From: Hirsutella rhossiliensis
Lineage: Eukaryota; Ascomycota; Sordariomycetes; Hypocreales; Ophiocordycipitaceae
Length of the DNA stretch: 64,000 bases
Reading direction: 5' to 3'
NCBI RefSeq assembly: GCF_020360975.1
Contig: NW_025408675.1
Coordinates: 2,604,001 to 2,668,000 of the forward strand
This document shows, one piece after another, positions 26,503-40,297 of the stretch (its first letter is position 1; each line of letters starts with the position of its first letter). The notes under the pieces are model-generated. The model was not told where the DNA came from and searched no databases. It was given only the letters and a program-made list of their open reading frames with translations. The translations under genes were made by a program, and so were the position numbers.

Positions 26503-29500
26503 CCCTTTTTCCTATTAATTCCTATAGATAACTAGCTAGGCTTTATACTTTTAAAGGAAGCTATATTTATTAGTCTTATAGATAAAGACCTACTTATAGC
26601 TAAGGACCTATTTTCCTCTTACCTTTTCCTTAAGGACCTCTTTAAAAGACCCGATCTCTTTATATAAAGCTAGGTAGTCTTTCTAAGCCTAGAAAAACTA
26701 GTCTCTAAAATAGTATCTTTTTAGCTACTTTTAGCTTACTAGTAGGTCTAGGAGGTTTCTTTTATATACCTTCCTTACTAATAGTAGCTTAAAAAGCTAG
26801 CCTACTATAAATACTCTATAGGAACTATCTTTTATAGGCGTTAGGTAGAAGTCGGAAAAACGATTTAAATAAGGGAGAGGTTAGTCTTCTTTAGTAACTA
26901 TATTAAACCCTATACCTTCCTTTACTTCTTAAAGTAAGGATAAAAAGGCAAGCTAGGTAATCCTTTAAGAAAAGTGCCTTTCTTACTACTTTAAAGGTTA
27001 AGATAGGAAGACTAATAAAGAAAGCTACTTTTAGATCTTCTTCTTATTCTATAAGAGGAGGTATAAAAAGGTAGGCGTATTCTAGCTCTATTACTTTCTT
27101 ATAGTCTCCTTTTTTGTTTAGATTATTTAATTTAGTAGCTTCCTCTTTTTCTTTAAAGTCGGCGTTATCCTCGACTACTTTAACGTTAGTTTCTTTTTCT
27201 ATTTCCTTATCTAAGGCCTCTTCTTATAACTATTAGGAAGGGGGGATTAAATTCTTTTAAATTAGCTAACGTTATAAGAGTAAGAAGGGCTATTAATCCC
27301 TCTTTCCGTCGAAGAAGCTAGATTTATCGAAAATTATATCCTTAGTTAAAATAACCTTCTATAGAAAAGGAATCTAAATTTAAAAGATATTTATAAAATT
27401 ATAACTAATAAGGTAACTAATAAAAGCTCTTAAATTAAGCTTTCTTTTCTTCTTCCTTTTTAGCTATATATCGGTAGTTATAGCGTATACCTTATAGCTA
27501 TAGGTATAAAGGTAGGCTAGTAAGGCCCTCTTTTTTATAAAGAGCTTAAAGGGTGATTTCTAGTTTATTCCTTAGGTCTTAATAAGGGTCTCTAGGTCCT
27601 TATAGTCCCTTAGGCCCCTAAGGTCCCTTAGGGTCTAGTTTTAAAGGTAATAGGCGGTCTTAACGACTTCCCTTTAAAGGTTATATAAAATCCTTATAGT
27701 AAGTCTTATCGTATAGGCCCTTTCTATTATAGTTCCCCTTAATCTTTCTGCCCCTCTATTCTAGGCCTAGGTATTTAGTGCTAATAAGAGGGGTAAAATA
27801 CCCTTTTTTAAAGCTAATTTAAGATATTATTTATAAATAGCTCTTTATTAGACTATATCTTCTTTACTTTATAGCTAAAGTAGGATTTTATCTAGTTAAC
27901 GAAGTCTTAAAAGGTAGACTAGTTATACTTACTTAAGTAGGTTTATAAGAAATAAGGGAAAACTATCTTTAAAAAGGCGTCTATAAAAAATATTACCTTA
28001 ATAAAGCTTTCCTAGTCCTTAGAGACGTTAGTTTAGTCGACCTAAATTTCCTTATATAGCTAGTCTTACTATATAAGGGTCCGTTTAGAAATTCGTCTCT
28101 TAGTCTTTCCTTAGCTATAGTATTTATATTTAACGGTCTGTAAGCCCTTTATTTATATACCTTATTATTAGCCTAGCTTATATAAAGCTAAGGAGCCTAG
28201 GTAACTAAGTTATACGTACTAAAAAAGGCCGTCTCTTTAGGCTACTAAAAGAGGGTCCTTTATAGTAGACCTATTCCTCTTAGTAAGGAAAGCTAACTTC
28301 TTAAGTAGTTCCTTCCTATAAATAGCTTAGAATTCGAGAATAAATTAACTGAATTTTTCCTTAATAAGCCTAATAGTCTAATTCTTCTAGACTAGCCTTA
28401 TAGGCTTAGACGTTATATCCTAAAAGATTCCTTCCTTTTAAAGAATATAAAAGGAAATTAAGCTCGTTAAAAATTAAGGGTAAAAAGCTACCCTTTTTTA
28501 TCGAAGAATTTATATAAACCTATTAAGTAATTTTATCGTAAAATTCACCCTTTTATATCCCTTTATCTATCCGATTAATTCCTTAGTAATAAGATATTCC
28601 CTTTATACTTTCTTAAAAGACCGGAATTATAAGAGTATATTATAGATATTAAGGGAAGTACTAAAGTTAAGGATAGCTAATTTTCGTAGGGGATAATTAA
28701 AGGGCTCTAATAGTTAGTCCTAGCCTTATTAATCTATAGGGAAGATAAAGGCCGGATTTACTATACTAACGATTTATCCTTAAATTTATAGTAGCGGCGT
28801 TAGTTATTATTTCCTAGTAACCTAAATCTCGTTTATCTTTTTTTATAATAAGGGGTCCTCTTTAAGAGACTATTATACTATTTCTTATAGTCTCTTTAAA
28901 GGGTTAATTCCTTTAGGTCGGTTTTCCTTATAGACCTATTAATAGTCTTCTAGCTAATAGGGCTTTTTATATACTTAGTAGGTAGGTCGATTCTTCCTTA
29001 TATATTATTTCTTTAAGAAATCCTTATCCTTTTTTAAAAGGTCTACTTAAAAACCCCCCCTTTTTATACTTTATTACTAATATTAATAAGGTTCGATTTT
29101 AACTAGTTCCTTAATTTTTCGACTAATAGACTAAAAGGTTTATTAAGGGACTAGTTAGGCCGGTCTAACTAATAAGACCGGGCCCGGAGTAGTAAGCGGA
29201 GCTAGGGCTAGGACTAAAGCAGCCGTTAAAGATAGGGTTAAGGCTCTTAAGGGAGGAAGAGCTAAAAGAGTAATAGCTATAGTAGTAAGGGCTATAGCTA
29301 CTATAGGTCGAGCTATCTAAGTTAAGTACTAGCTATAAAGGAATAAGACTACTTACTATTATACTTTAATAGCCTCTTTATTTAGTTCTTAGCTAGCTTC
29401 TTAAAAAATAGTTAAGTAACCGTTACTAATAGGCTTTATTAGCAAAGATATATCCTATAGCTATTAGCTAGAAAGAGCTTTTATAAGGAAGTATTAGTTA

Positions 29501-29551
29501 GCTTCCTTAAGGATTTCTTCTTACTTAGCTAGCTATAAAGAAGCTAGTAAG
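26503..29551 (-). mobile_element. Copia C, middle part (integrase region and gag end)
   Basis: Inverted homologue of copia A: 26,503-28,690 matches A at 48,060 down to 45,880, and 28,690-29,551 matches A at 4,390 down to about 3,525. It carries the A sequence uninterrupted where A is split by gypsy D, so it serves as the empty-site reference for D. Confidence 0.8.
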
Positions 29552-29728
29552 TATAAGGGCTTTTACCCTATATAGGCTTAGACTAGGGTCTAGGCTAAGT
29601 CTATATATAAGCGGCCTCTATACCTATATAGGCTAGGCCTATACTTCTCTTCCTTTTCCCTTTTATAGATTATTAACCTTTTTTTAATAGACCGTACCTA
29701 AGCCTATACCTCTACCTACTCTATAATA
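29552..29728 (+). repeat. 5' LTR of element I (177 bp)
   Basis: Begins TATAAGGGCTTTT and ends CTATAATA. Direct repeat of 39,048-39,224. Confidence 0.85.
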
Positions 29729-30907
29729 ATATAATCTACTTTTTATTTTACCCTCTTTATATCCCTATATATAAAATAGCTATTTTTAGCTGCCTTTAAA
29801 GCTAACGTTTAATTACTTAGTTTAGTTAAACCGCCCGCGCTAGTATATATATACGCGAAATATCTATACTCCTATAGTCGTAAAATTAAGGCGAACGTAA
29901 TACTTAGTTCGCTTAGGTAATTAAGAGCCTCTTATAATAATAGGGCTTTATATAACTAAGAGTAGTATTACTATACCTTAGTAAGTTTAATAGCTCCTCC
30001 GCGGAGCTTAAGCTATAGCTACTTTATATAGAAGCGAAGCTCTATACTAATAGCGCTATAATAAGGGATATCCGCGCTTAATTTAACTATCTTTATACGA
30101 GCCTATCCTTACGCTTATAAAGGTATCTCTTACTATTTACGCGTACTAGTATAAATAAACTAGCCGACCTCCTCGCGAAGCTCTATATTAATTACGGCGA
30201 ACTTAATATAGCTAAGTTAGTAGGCTAGGAGCTTATAACGCTCCGTTAAAAGCGGAGTAAAGCTATTCTAGCCTACCTTATATAGTTCGAAGAGGTGCTT
30301 TATCGAGCAAACGTATATAGCTAGCCTAATATAGTAAAGTGCAATTACCTTATTATAAGCTTAAATATAGATTAGCGTACTTATTTAAGTAAAAGGTCTA
30401 TACTACTAGATATATATACTAATCTCGTCTACCTTTTTCGTAAGCTTAGTAGTAATAAGTTTCTTTTTTTATCTTTTTCTATAGTATAAGAAAAGGATAA
30501 CGCTAGTAATACTATAGATATCTCTATCTCTACCTTAAGGACTAAGGATAAAAAGAGGTAGTAATAGGAGGGTCGCTATATAGGCTATAGTAGTAAATCC
30601 TATTAGTTTTTAAAGTACCTACGCTAGGATAGAAAGGAGGTTAGGTTTAACGATAGCGACTCTAGTAATAAGTAATCTTAGTAATACCTCTATAGGCTTT
30701 ATTAGCGTCCCCTCGTATATAGTAGCAGCTGCTATATAGATAAGACATATACTTATAGCGACTAAAAGGGCGGCTAAGAAATAAGAAGGCCGCTAATATA
30801 ATATAACTATAGTAAAAAGGAGTGCTTATATAGCTCTATATAGGAGGGAGTAGAGCCTTATATACTAAAGTACTATCCCTTATATTATAGTACTAAGAGC
30901 TATTACT

Positions 30908-31357
30908 TATTACGACTATAGCTACTAAGCCGCTAATAGTCGACCGCGTTAAGTATATAATATAGTTTAACGGATAAATAGTTAGTATAACTATTTAATA
31001 GATATAGGATTAAGGGGATTATAGAGATCTAAGTAATCTAAGATTAATAGGATTACTACGCTCTATATAATCTAATATTAGGGATTATAGCTAGGCCTAT
31101 AATCTAAGGATAGTCTTTATAGGTATATATAGCTACTTACTTTTACGCTTTTAAATAAATAGCTTTCTAGCTTTTAATATAGATCTTTATTATAATTCTA
31201 TCTCCGATTTTAATTACTTAGTTATAGTCTATAGTCTATAACCTCTAACTTATTACTAACGTAATATATATATTATTACTTAAACCACGCCCTATTATAT
31301 CTACTAATATAAACCCCTCGATAGGTTTATCCCTTAAGAATAATCTTAGTCGTTATA
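30908..31357 (+). repeat. 5' LTR of gypsy H (450 bp)
   Basis: Begins TATTACGACTATAG and ends TCGTTATA. Same length as its partner at 38,301-38,750, with differences that are mainly transitions. Confidence 0.9.
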
Positions 31358-34300
31358 CGTTAAAAGCTCTTATTTAGTATAATATCGCGTTACTTTAAGT
31401 AATATCGTAACTATTAATATACCTATATAGTAAACTAGATTAACTAACTCTAGAGCTACTATATCGCTTTAAGATATAATACGCGAAATTATTACCCTTC
31501 GATATAAGGTATAGTTACTTAGGAATAAAGGAGGTAATAAATAAGTTAAGGACCTTAGAAAAGTAGTTAAACTAAAATAGCTAGGACTATTTAATAGTAC
31601 TTATAATATACTTTAAGACTTTCTTACCTAACTTAAGGCCTACTACTAGTTTTACCCTAATAAACTCTTAGACTTAGTTAAAAAGGTACTTTATATAGAA
31701 AATTATTTATTTAAAATAGCACTTACTTAGTTTAGACCTATTATAAAGGACTTTCTCGATAACTAACTAGCGTAACGAGATAATAAGATAGATAAAGTCT
31801 TTACTAGTTTCTAAGGATTTAAAGAAGCTATTACGAAAGTATTTAAAATAATTAATAAGGAATAAGAAGCTAAATAAAAACTCTAAGAACTTTAATAAAG
31901 GATCTTAGTATTAGATTATACTATAAAGTTCTATTAAGTTACCTTAAAGCTTAATTAAGATAACGAACCCCTTATATTACGATTTTATAATAGGCTTAAA
32001 GAAGAAGTTAAGGACGAGCTTTATAAGGAAAATTAACTTAATAACCTCTTAGACTATATTATTATAGTAGTACGAATTAATAATAGATAGTATACGTAAC
32101 GCTAAGAAAAGAAATAAGGAAGAGGAAACTAAAACCCTTCTTATAAGAATAACTTTAACCGACGTACTAACTATAAAAAGAAGCGTAAAACTCTTATTAC
32201 CTACGCTTATATAACTAACTTAGGTAAGATAGATCTAGATATAATATAGAAAAGTAAAGGAAAGTATTTTAACTATAAGAAACCTAGATATTACTTTAAA
32301 GAATATAAATAACCTTATAAGGAGAAGAAAACCTACTAGGCACTAGCCTTAAAAGGTAAGAAATACCTAAACGCTATTAATAAATAAGAACTAAAGTATA
32401 AACTCCTTAGTTAGACTATATACTATAACGATAAATATATAGTATACTTAAGCGATAAAAACGGTACTAAATAGTTCTAAAAGCTATTAAAGAAAACCCT
32501 TATAATAATATAATAAAAGGATCTTAAAATATAGAAATAAGTTAAATTTATAGAACTAAAATACCCTTATCTTAAAAGAGTCTTTTAAGACTAAATTAAA
32601 AAGAATAATAAACGATTCTAAGAAGATATATAAAATAAAAATCGATAATAATAATAAGTAGTCTATAAATAATATAATAAAGAAGATATATATATAGCCC
32701 TTATACTTATAAAACTCGGATAATAACCTAAGGAGGAATAATAAAGTATTAATAATATAAGCTTTAAAGAATAAGAAATACCTAGAGAAATAGAAGATAA
32801 GAACGAACTTATACTACTACCCTTACTACTAAAGGAGAATACTACGATTAAAGAATACGCTTTATACTTTAAAGAATTTAAAGAAATACTTAAAATTAAA
32901 ACCTAATAAACGCCTTAAATTCTTATAAAAAACTAATAAGCTATATTAATTCGATATTAACTAGTACTATATAAAGGAGACTACGCTATAGCTATTACTA
33001 TAGTTAATACCTTTATAGCTTTATAATAAGAATAATAACTATAAAGAGAATTTAAAGACGATTTATAAATACTACTTACTTATAAGTACTATAAGTATAT
33101 TTTATAGATATTATATATCTACCTAGATTATATAATATACTTCTAGATAAAGGTATAATATAACGCTTTCTTAGTTAAGTTTAAGGGATAAGTACTTTTA
33201 AAACCCTACTTAAGTATAGAACTAAACTACTAGAAAATTAATTAATACTACTTAAATAACTAAGTTATATTATTAAAACCTAATTATAGTATACTACTTA
33301 AATACCACGATAATTATAGGTTATTAATAAGATATCTTTTAAAGATATATAAAATTTATAAATATACTAAAATAAAAGAATAATATAACGCTACTTACTT
33401 TAAGGTATTTAAACCTTTAATCTTTTAAAGACTTATATAATAAGTTAAATATAATAAGGAAGATTATAATAAATATATATACTTAAACTATAGAGTTTAT
33501 AAATACGAAAAAGTATAAGTATAGTATAAACGATATAATAGTATACTAAAAGATTATTAGTAATATATATAAAGGCTATAGGCTATATTCGACTAAGGAA
33601 GAATTAATATAAAAATACTATATATAAAATAGAAAGATATAAAACGAAAACTCGACCTTTAGTATAAAAATAAATAGAATTATAAAGTATAGTATATAAT
33701 TAACTATAAAGTAATATAATATAAACGATATAGTATCGAGAAATAAGAAATCTTTAATTAGCTATAAGAAATTAGTCTCTTAAGCCCTAATATAATACTA
33801 TATAATAAAAATATAAAGAAACGATATTAATAATAAATTAAAGAAGAATACCTAAATAAAATAAATAAAGACTAAGTAAAAAATAAGGTATACTATCTAT
33901 AAAATAGCTATAGACTAGTATAATATAATAAGATCTAAGGACCTTATATATAGTAATAGTAAGCTATAGTAACTAAATAGTATTAGATATTTAAATCGCG
34001 GGATATTATATATATATACTTTTAGATTATAGCGTAATAGGTAATTATATTTTACTTAGAGTTAATAATTATTACCGACTTATATAAAGATATAAGAAAG
34101 ATCTATATAAACTTATAAGTATTAAAGGAGAGGCCTTTAACTATAATAATAGAATTATTAATATAAAGATTAATTACCTTAATATTAATATCTAGGGCTA
34201 TAATAAATAAGTTAATATTAATATTATAGATATTAAAGAATATAACCTTATATTAAGGCTTCTATAGCTATAAGAGAGCAACCTACTAATTAACTAGAAA

Positions 34301-37300
34301 ACTAGCTAGCTATATTAAAATAAAGATATAAGTTTCTAGGACTAGTGGATTTAAAAGAAAGTAAAATTTTATAATAATTTAGCTACTAAATAAAATAAAA
34401 GGGATAACCGTTTAAGTAAATTATTATAGGCTTTAGCGATATAAATAAAAATAGTAACTAAACTAACGGATATAATAAAATCGATTAATAAGACCTATAT
34501 ACTAACTAATATAGCTATATAACCTAGTATCTAATATAAATAAAATAAAGGATATAATATAAAGATTTAAAGAGTTATTACTACTTTAAGGAAAGACCTT
34601 AAATAAATTAATAAAGAGCTTAAGTTAAGAGAAACTAGCTCTTAAAAGAAAGAATAAAGCTTATAAGATAGAATAAAGAATATCCCTTAAGAATACCGGA
34701 AATATAATAAACTTATTAAGGAAGAACTTAAGATAGGGTTACCTAAATATAGCTAATAGGACTACGAAATTTATCTTAAGGATAAAATAATACCGACGTT
34801 TTATAAAATCTATAACTTAAACGAAAAGTAACTATAAACGCTATATAACTACCTTAATAAGAATCTATAAAAGGGATATATATAAACGTTAATATCTAAA
34901 GTAAGCTACCTAGTTATATTTATTTTAAAGAAAAATAGTAAGCTATAACTAGTTATTAACTATAGACGCTTAAACGATATTATAATAAAAGACCGAATAC
35001 TATTACTACTTATATCGGAATTATAAGATCGACTATATAGTAAAAATTAGTTTATAGCCCTCGATCTTAAAGGCGCCTATAACTTAATATATATAAAAAA
35101 AGGATATAAATAGATAATAGCCTATAAAACGAAATTCGGACTATTTAAATATCTAGTAATACTATTTAGACTTATAAATATACTAGCTACCTTTTAACGG
35201 ATAATTAATAATATCCTATATAAATACTTCGATATCTTTATACCTAGATAATATCTTAATCTTCTTAGATACCTTAGAAGAATATAAAGAATACGTCTAT
35301 AAGGTACTCCGCGTACTTTAAAATATAAAGTTACTAGTTAAATTAAAGAAAAGTAAGTTTTATATATAAGAAGTAGACTTCTTTAAATATATAATCTTAC
35401 TAAGAGAGATATAAATATAATAAGATAAGATTAACTTAGTTAAAGAATAGCTAATGCTAAAGAACGTTAAGGATATATAAAGTTTCTTAGGATTTATAAA
35501 TTACTATTAACGATTTATTAAAGATTTTAGAAAGATTATAGTACTACTATATAACTTAATAAAGAAGGAAAAAGAACTTATATAGGACGATAAAGCTAAT
35601 AAAGCTTTCGAATATATTAAAACTATAATTATATAAGAACTAGTCTTAACTACTTTTAATCTAAAACGATAAATCGAACTTAAAACTAATATATTAAACT
35701 TTACTTTAAAAGTATAAATTAGATAAAAAGATAATAAAGGAAGACTATAACTAATTATATTTTACTTAAAAAAGCTATATAATATAGAACTTAATTACCT
35801 TATTTACGATAAAGAATTTCTTATAATTATTTAAGCTTTTAAGGAATTTCGATACTACCTTCTTAAAAGTAAATATAAAGTTAAGGTCTATATAGATTAT
35901 AAGAATATCTTATACTTTATAATAATATAATAGTTAAATAGACGATAGATTTAATAGGCTAAATACTTATTATAATTCGACTATAAAATTATCTATAGAA
36001 AAGGAATAGAAAACGGTTAAGCTAATGCCCTTAGTTAACGAAGTAACTATAATATAAGGGCACCTATAGTAAAAGAATAGCTCTTAGAAATTAATAAAAA
36101 TAGAAACTACTAGCAACGATAGCTAAATATAATATTTAAGGTATAACCTAATAACTTAATATATTAAAAGATCTTAAAATAGATAAAAGAATATAAAGTA
36201 TTAAACGGATATAATATAGAATATTTAAAAGTTCTAATATATAAAAATAAAATCTAAATACTACTAGATTTATAAGATAAAGTTATATAGGATATATATA
36301 AATATTTAATATATAAATACTAAGGAATCTAAAGAATAATAAAATAGATTAAATAATAATATAACGTTTTATAGCTTAAATAAGTAATATAATAAGTTAT
36401 TAAAGAATATAAACTTTATATATAAAGTAAAGCTAAATAATATAAACTATATAGAGAATTATAACCGCTATTAGTACTAAAGAAACTATAGGATTCGATA
36501 GCTTTTAACTATATTATAAAGCTATTACTATTAAAAGAACCTATAACTAATATTAAGTATAATAGTATATTTATTATTACTAATAGATTAATAAAGTATA
36601 AATACTTTTTACTATATAAAGAAGTAAGTAATATAAAAGAGCTAGTATATATATTCCTATAAATAATTATTAGTAATTATAGACTACTAAATAAGATTAT
36701 CTTTAATAAAGAAAGTATATTTATAGCTAAGTTTTAGTAAGCTCTTATAGTATAATTAAGGACGAAATATAAGCTTAGTATAGCTTATTACCTATAAATA
36801 GATAGATAAATAGAACGACTTAACTAAACGCTTAAATAATATTTACGATACTATATTAGTTATAAATAAAACGATTAAGTTAAATAGCTACTAATAGTAT
36901 AACTAGCTTATAATAGCTTAGTTATAAAAATAACTAAGCTCTTACTAGTATACGCTAATTACGGATATAACCTAGAAGTATTTAAGGTTACTTAATAAAG
37001 ACTATAAGCAGAATAAGTAATATTATAAGTAGATTAGCTATAAAAATTATATAAAGAAATATAATAAGAACTTTAATTTATTAGAGAACAAATATCTACT
37101 TACTATAATCGGAAAAGATTATAGGGATTAATCTTTTAAGAAGGAGATATAGTCTACCTTATATAATAAAATATTAAAATAAAACGACTAAGTAATAAAT
37201 TAGATTTTAAGAAACTTAGACTATTTAAGGTTAAGAAAACTATTTTAAAAGTTAACTATAAACTTTCGCTATTAATAATAATATATATATACCTAATATT

Positions 37301-38300
37301 TTATATCTCGTTATTAAAACTAGTACTATAAGATACTAAACTATAGGATAAAATCGAAGTTAACGATAATTAAGAATATAAAGCTAAATAAATACTAAAT
37401 ATAAGAAAATAAGGTTAGCAATAAAAATACCTTATTAAATAGAAAGGATATAGACTAAAAGAGAATACCTAGGAACTACTTAAGTACTTAACTTACTATA
37501 GCTCTCTACTTCGATAATTTTACTAGAAGGTTTAAGAGGGATTAAAGGACTAAGATCTATAAACTCCTCGCTAATACTAAACGAGGACTAATTCTCTTTA
37601 TTAAGAACGCCTAATAATTATAAGTTATTTACTACCTAATACTTATATATATCGAGCGTAGGTAAAACGCTATCCTTAGTATCTACTTCTTAGATACTAC
37701 GACGAAATAACTTAGAACTCTTTTCCTTTATACGATTCCGAATCTTTTAGATATAAGCTAAACGATTAACGGCGATAGATATTTATAACTAAAGGTTTAT
37801 AAGCTATACTTAAAGCTCTAATAAGGCTTCCCTAGCTTCCTCCTCTTTAAAATATAGCCTATATTACTCCGCTAATAATTTAGTTACTAAAAGAAATACG
37901 TTAGCTACTATATATAGAAAGAATTAAAAGATACCTATAAAAAGAGGCTACTAAAATACTATTATAATAGGGACGATTACTAGTAATATAATTATTATAG
38001 CGCGAAGAATTTTTAGCTATTTAATAATTTATCTTCTTTACCTTAAAGTATTAAGTATACGGTATATTAGTAGGATCTCTACTTAAGTTAATATATTTAG
38101 TAAGAGTAGCGCGCTTAAAGGCTTTTTAGGAACGATTTTTTAGTATATAACTAGATATACTATTAGTAGTATATCCCGAAAAGATAAAGAAATAAGGAAC
38201 GATATACTTACGTATAACGCGATAAGGGTATATTTATATATAGCGGCTAAGGTAGCTATAGTAGGTCTTATAAATAAGACTAAAAGGAGGGGAGATATCG

Positions 38301-38750
38301 TATTATAACTATAGCTACTAAGCCGCTAACGGTTAACCGCGTTAAGTACTTAATATAGTCTAATAGATAAATAGTTAGTATAACTATCTAATAGATATAG
38401 GATTAAGGGGATCGGAGAGATCTAAGTAATCTAGGATTAATAAGATTACTACGCTTTATATAATCTAACGTTAGGGATTATAGCTAGGCCTATAATCTAA
38501 GGATAGTCTCTATAAGTATATATAGCTACTTACTTTTACTCCTTTAAATAGATAGCTTTCTAGCTTTTAATATAGATCTTTATTACGATTCTATCTTTAA
38601 TTTTAATTACTTAGTTATAGTCTATAGTCTATAACCTCCGACTTATTACTAACGTAATATATATATTATTGCTTAGACTACGCCCTATTATATCTATTAA
38701 TATAAACCCCTTAATAGGTTTATCTCTTAGGAATAATACTAGTCGTTATA
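38301..38750 (+). repeat. 3' LTR of gypsy H (450 bp)
   Basis: Partner of 30,908-31,357, followed by CTACT (TSD). Confidence 0.9.
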
Positions 38751-39047
38751 CTACTATACGCCGATATAAGGGGGGCGGGATACTATAAGCTTACCGAAGC
38801 TAGCTATACGCTATTTTATATACCTCTACTCCTTAGCTAAAAGTACTAAAGCCCGACTCCTAGGGCACGGCCCCTACTAATAATATAGTCTATCTAAGAA
38901 GCTCGCTTAAGAGGGTATTATACGTTATTTACTAACGTTTTTTCCGCGACTAGGTATATATAGTCCGCGTAAGGGTTCTATCCCCCTAAGCGCGGTATTA
39001 AGTATTATTTAAAGGCGCGCTTTTTTAAAAGCTAGGTAGGGGTATAA

Positions 39048-39224
39048 TATAAGGGCTTTTGCCCTATATAGGCCTAGACTAGGGTCTAAGCTAAGTTTAT
39101 ATATAAGCGGCCTCTACGCCTATATAAGCTAGGCCTATACTTTTCTTCCTTTTCTCCTTTATAGATTATTAACCTTCTTTTAACGGACCGTACCTAAGCC
39201 TACGCTTCTACTTACTTTATAATA
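39048..39224 (+). repeat. 3' LTR of element I (177 bp)
   Basis: Partner of 29,552-29,728. Followed by GTAAG, after which copia C resumes. Confidence 0.85.
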
Positions 39225-39848
39225 GTAAGTTCCTAGTAAAAAAGGCTCCTAAGTATACTATATAGGTTTTCCTAATACGGTTAGTTATATAGCCCCTTAA
39301 GGGAGCTATTAAGGTCTTAAGCTTTAAAAGCTATTACTTAGGAGTCTCTTCCTCTTAAAAAGAGATAAGCTTTATAGTACTAACGGATTCCGTTATTACT
39401 ATATAAGTAGTAGTTAATAGCTTTATCTTATAAAGGTATTCCTTTTAATAACTCTCGTAGTCGCTTAAGGTAGTAGAAAAAGCTCTTTACTATATAGAGG
39501 TTAGCTCGGAGAAGAGGGTAGCTCCCTTTATAAAGTCCGTTACCCTAAGATAAAAAGGGGGCTTAAGAGGGTCCTACTTATTAAAGAAGACTAAATTATA
39601 GATAGTCCTATCTATATAAGCTTATAGCTCCTTTACCTACTTATCCTAATCTTAGGGCTCTACTAGAATCGTCTTATAGACTATAGGGATAGTAAAGGAG
39701 TCGGTTTTTATTATTATTATAGGGAAGGGTAGAAAAGTTAAGTAAAAATCAGCTTTTTTTAATAAGAGGGGTAAAAGGAAGCTATAAAAGATATAAAAAA
39801 GGTGCCTCTTATAGTAGCTAGAAGGTATAGGAATACTATTCCTCCCGG
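39225..39848 (-). mobile_element. Copia C, gag start
   Basis: Inverted homologue of copia A at about 3,525-2,911, joining the 5' LTR of C at 39,849. The first bases after the LTR (GCCCGGGAGG read on the minus strand) match the position of the primer-binding region in A. Confidence 0.75.
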
Positions 39849-40297
39849 GCTTATAACTCTTATATAGAAAGATATAGGAAGTATATAAAAATATATAAAT
39901 ATAAAATTAAAAGTAAGGAGTTAGATAGGTAGGGTAGAGAGATTTAATTCTTATAAGAGTAGTAATAAAGGTAGGGGAGTAATTACTATATTCTTAATTA
40001 TCCTTCTTTCCTTTATTTAACGCCCCCTTTTATACTTATTTAGTATCTTAATTAATAAAGAAGATCCTACTTAAAGAAGCTACTAATATCCTTTTAACTA
40101 CTAAGCTTTTTACTAGTTTTTCCCTTCCTTTTTAGCCGTTACTAGTATATTTATTTTATCTCTTACTACTTATACTTCCCCTTATATACCTCTTTTTAAC
40201 TCCTTCTTCTTTCTTTTATACTAAGTATTTTTAGCTTCCTTAGTCCTTTATACTAAGGGATATCTCTAAGAACTATAAAATTAAGCTATGCTTCGCG
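39849..40297 (-). repeat. Right (5') LTR of copia C
   Basis: Inverted homologue of 14,605-15,047 and of the A LTRs. It ends in CTTCGCGATA, immediately before gypsy D RT resumes. Confidence 0.75.

Larger units (their letters stand above)
30908..38750 (+). mobile_element. Gypsy H: full-length chromodomain Ty3/gypsy, RIPped
   Basis: It has 450-bp LTRs (30,908-31,357 and 38,301-38,750) and a TSD of TTACT left, CTACT right. The forward frame shows a zinc knuckle at 32,265-32,309 with Cys and His changed to Tyr (YFNYKKPRYYFKEY); protease tail (EYNLILRL) at about 34,230-34,330; RT box YLDNILIF at 35,241-35,264; RNase H at about 35,680-36,050; integrase at about 36,480-37,150 with a GPY/F-like module; and a C-terminal chromodomain at about 37,380-37,540 (KYLIKQKGY, ENTQE). 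All breaks are of C-to-T or G-to-A type. It is complete in order but dead. About 740 bp between the chromodomain and the 3' LTR has no identified frame. Confidence 0.85.
29552..39224 (+). mobile_element. Element I: short non-autonomous LTR element, split by gypsy H
   Basis: Two 177-bp direct repeats (29,552-29,728 and 39,048-39,224) are flanked by the 5-bp TSD GTAAG (29,547-29,551 and 39,225-39,229). Copia A has the unsplit target at about 3,525-3,535. Without H the element is only about 1.8 kb. Its internal part (29,729-30,907 and 38,751-39,047) has a gag-like frame with RIP stops and no pol motifs, so it is probably non-autonomous. Strand was chosen from that frame and is tentative. A related solo LTR lies at about 52,383-52,537. 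Confidence 0.75.
14605..40297 (-). mobile_element. Copia C, reverse, inserted in the RT of gypsy D
   Basis: Two inverted copies of the copia A LTR (about 14,605-15,047 and 39,849-40,297) bracket copia sequence on the minus strand in three pieces: 15,048-15,337, 26,503-29,551 and 39,225-39,848. RT of gypsy D breaks at the left LTR and continues after the right LTR, so C is one insertion. Possible TSD: ACTTT left, GCTTT right (one G/A change). Exact LTR ends are uncertain by a few bases. C is split by I/H and by the 15.3-26.5 kb block, and lacks about 1.4 kb of RT/RNase H sequence relative to A. Confidence 0.75.
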
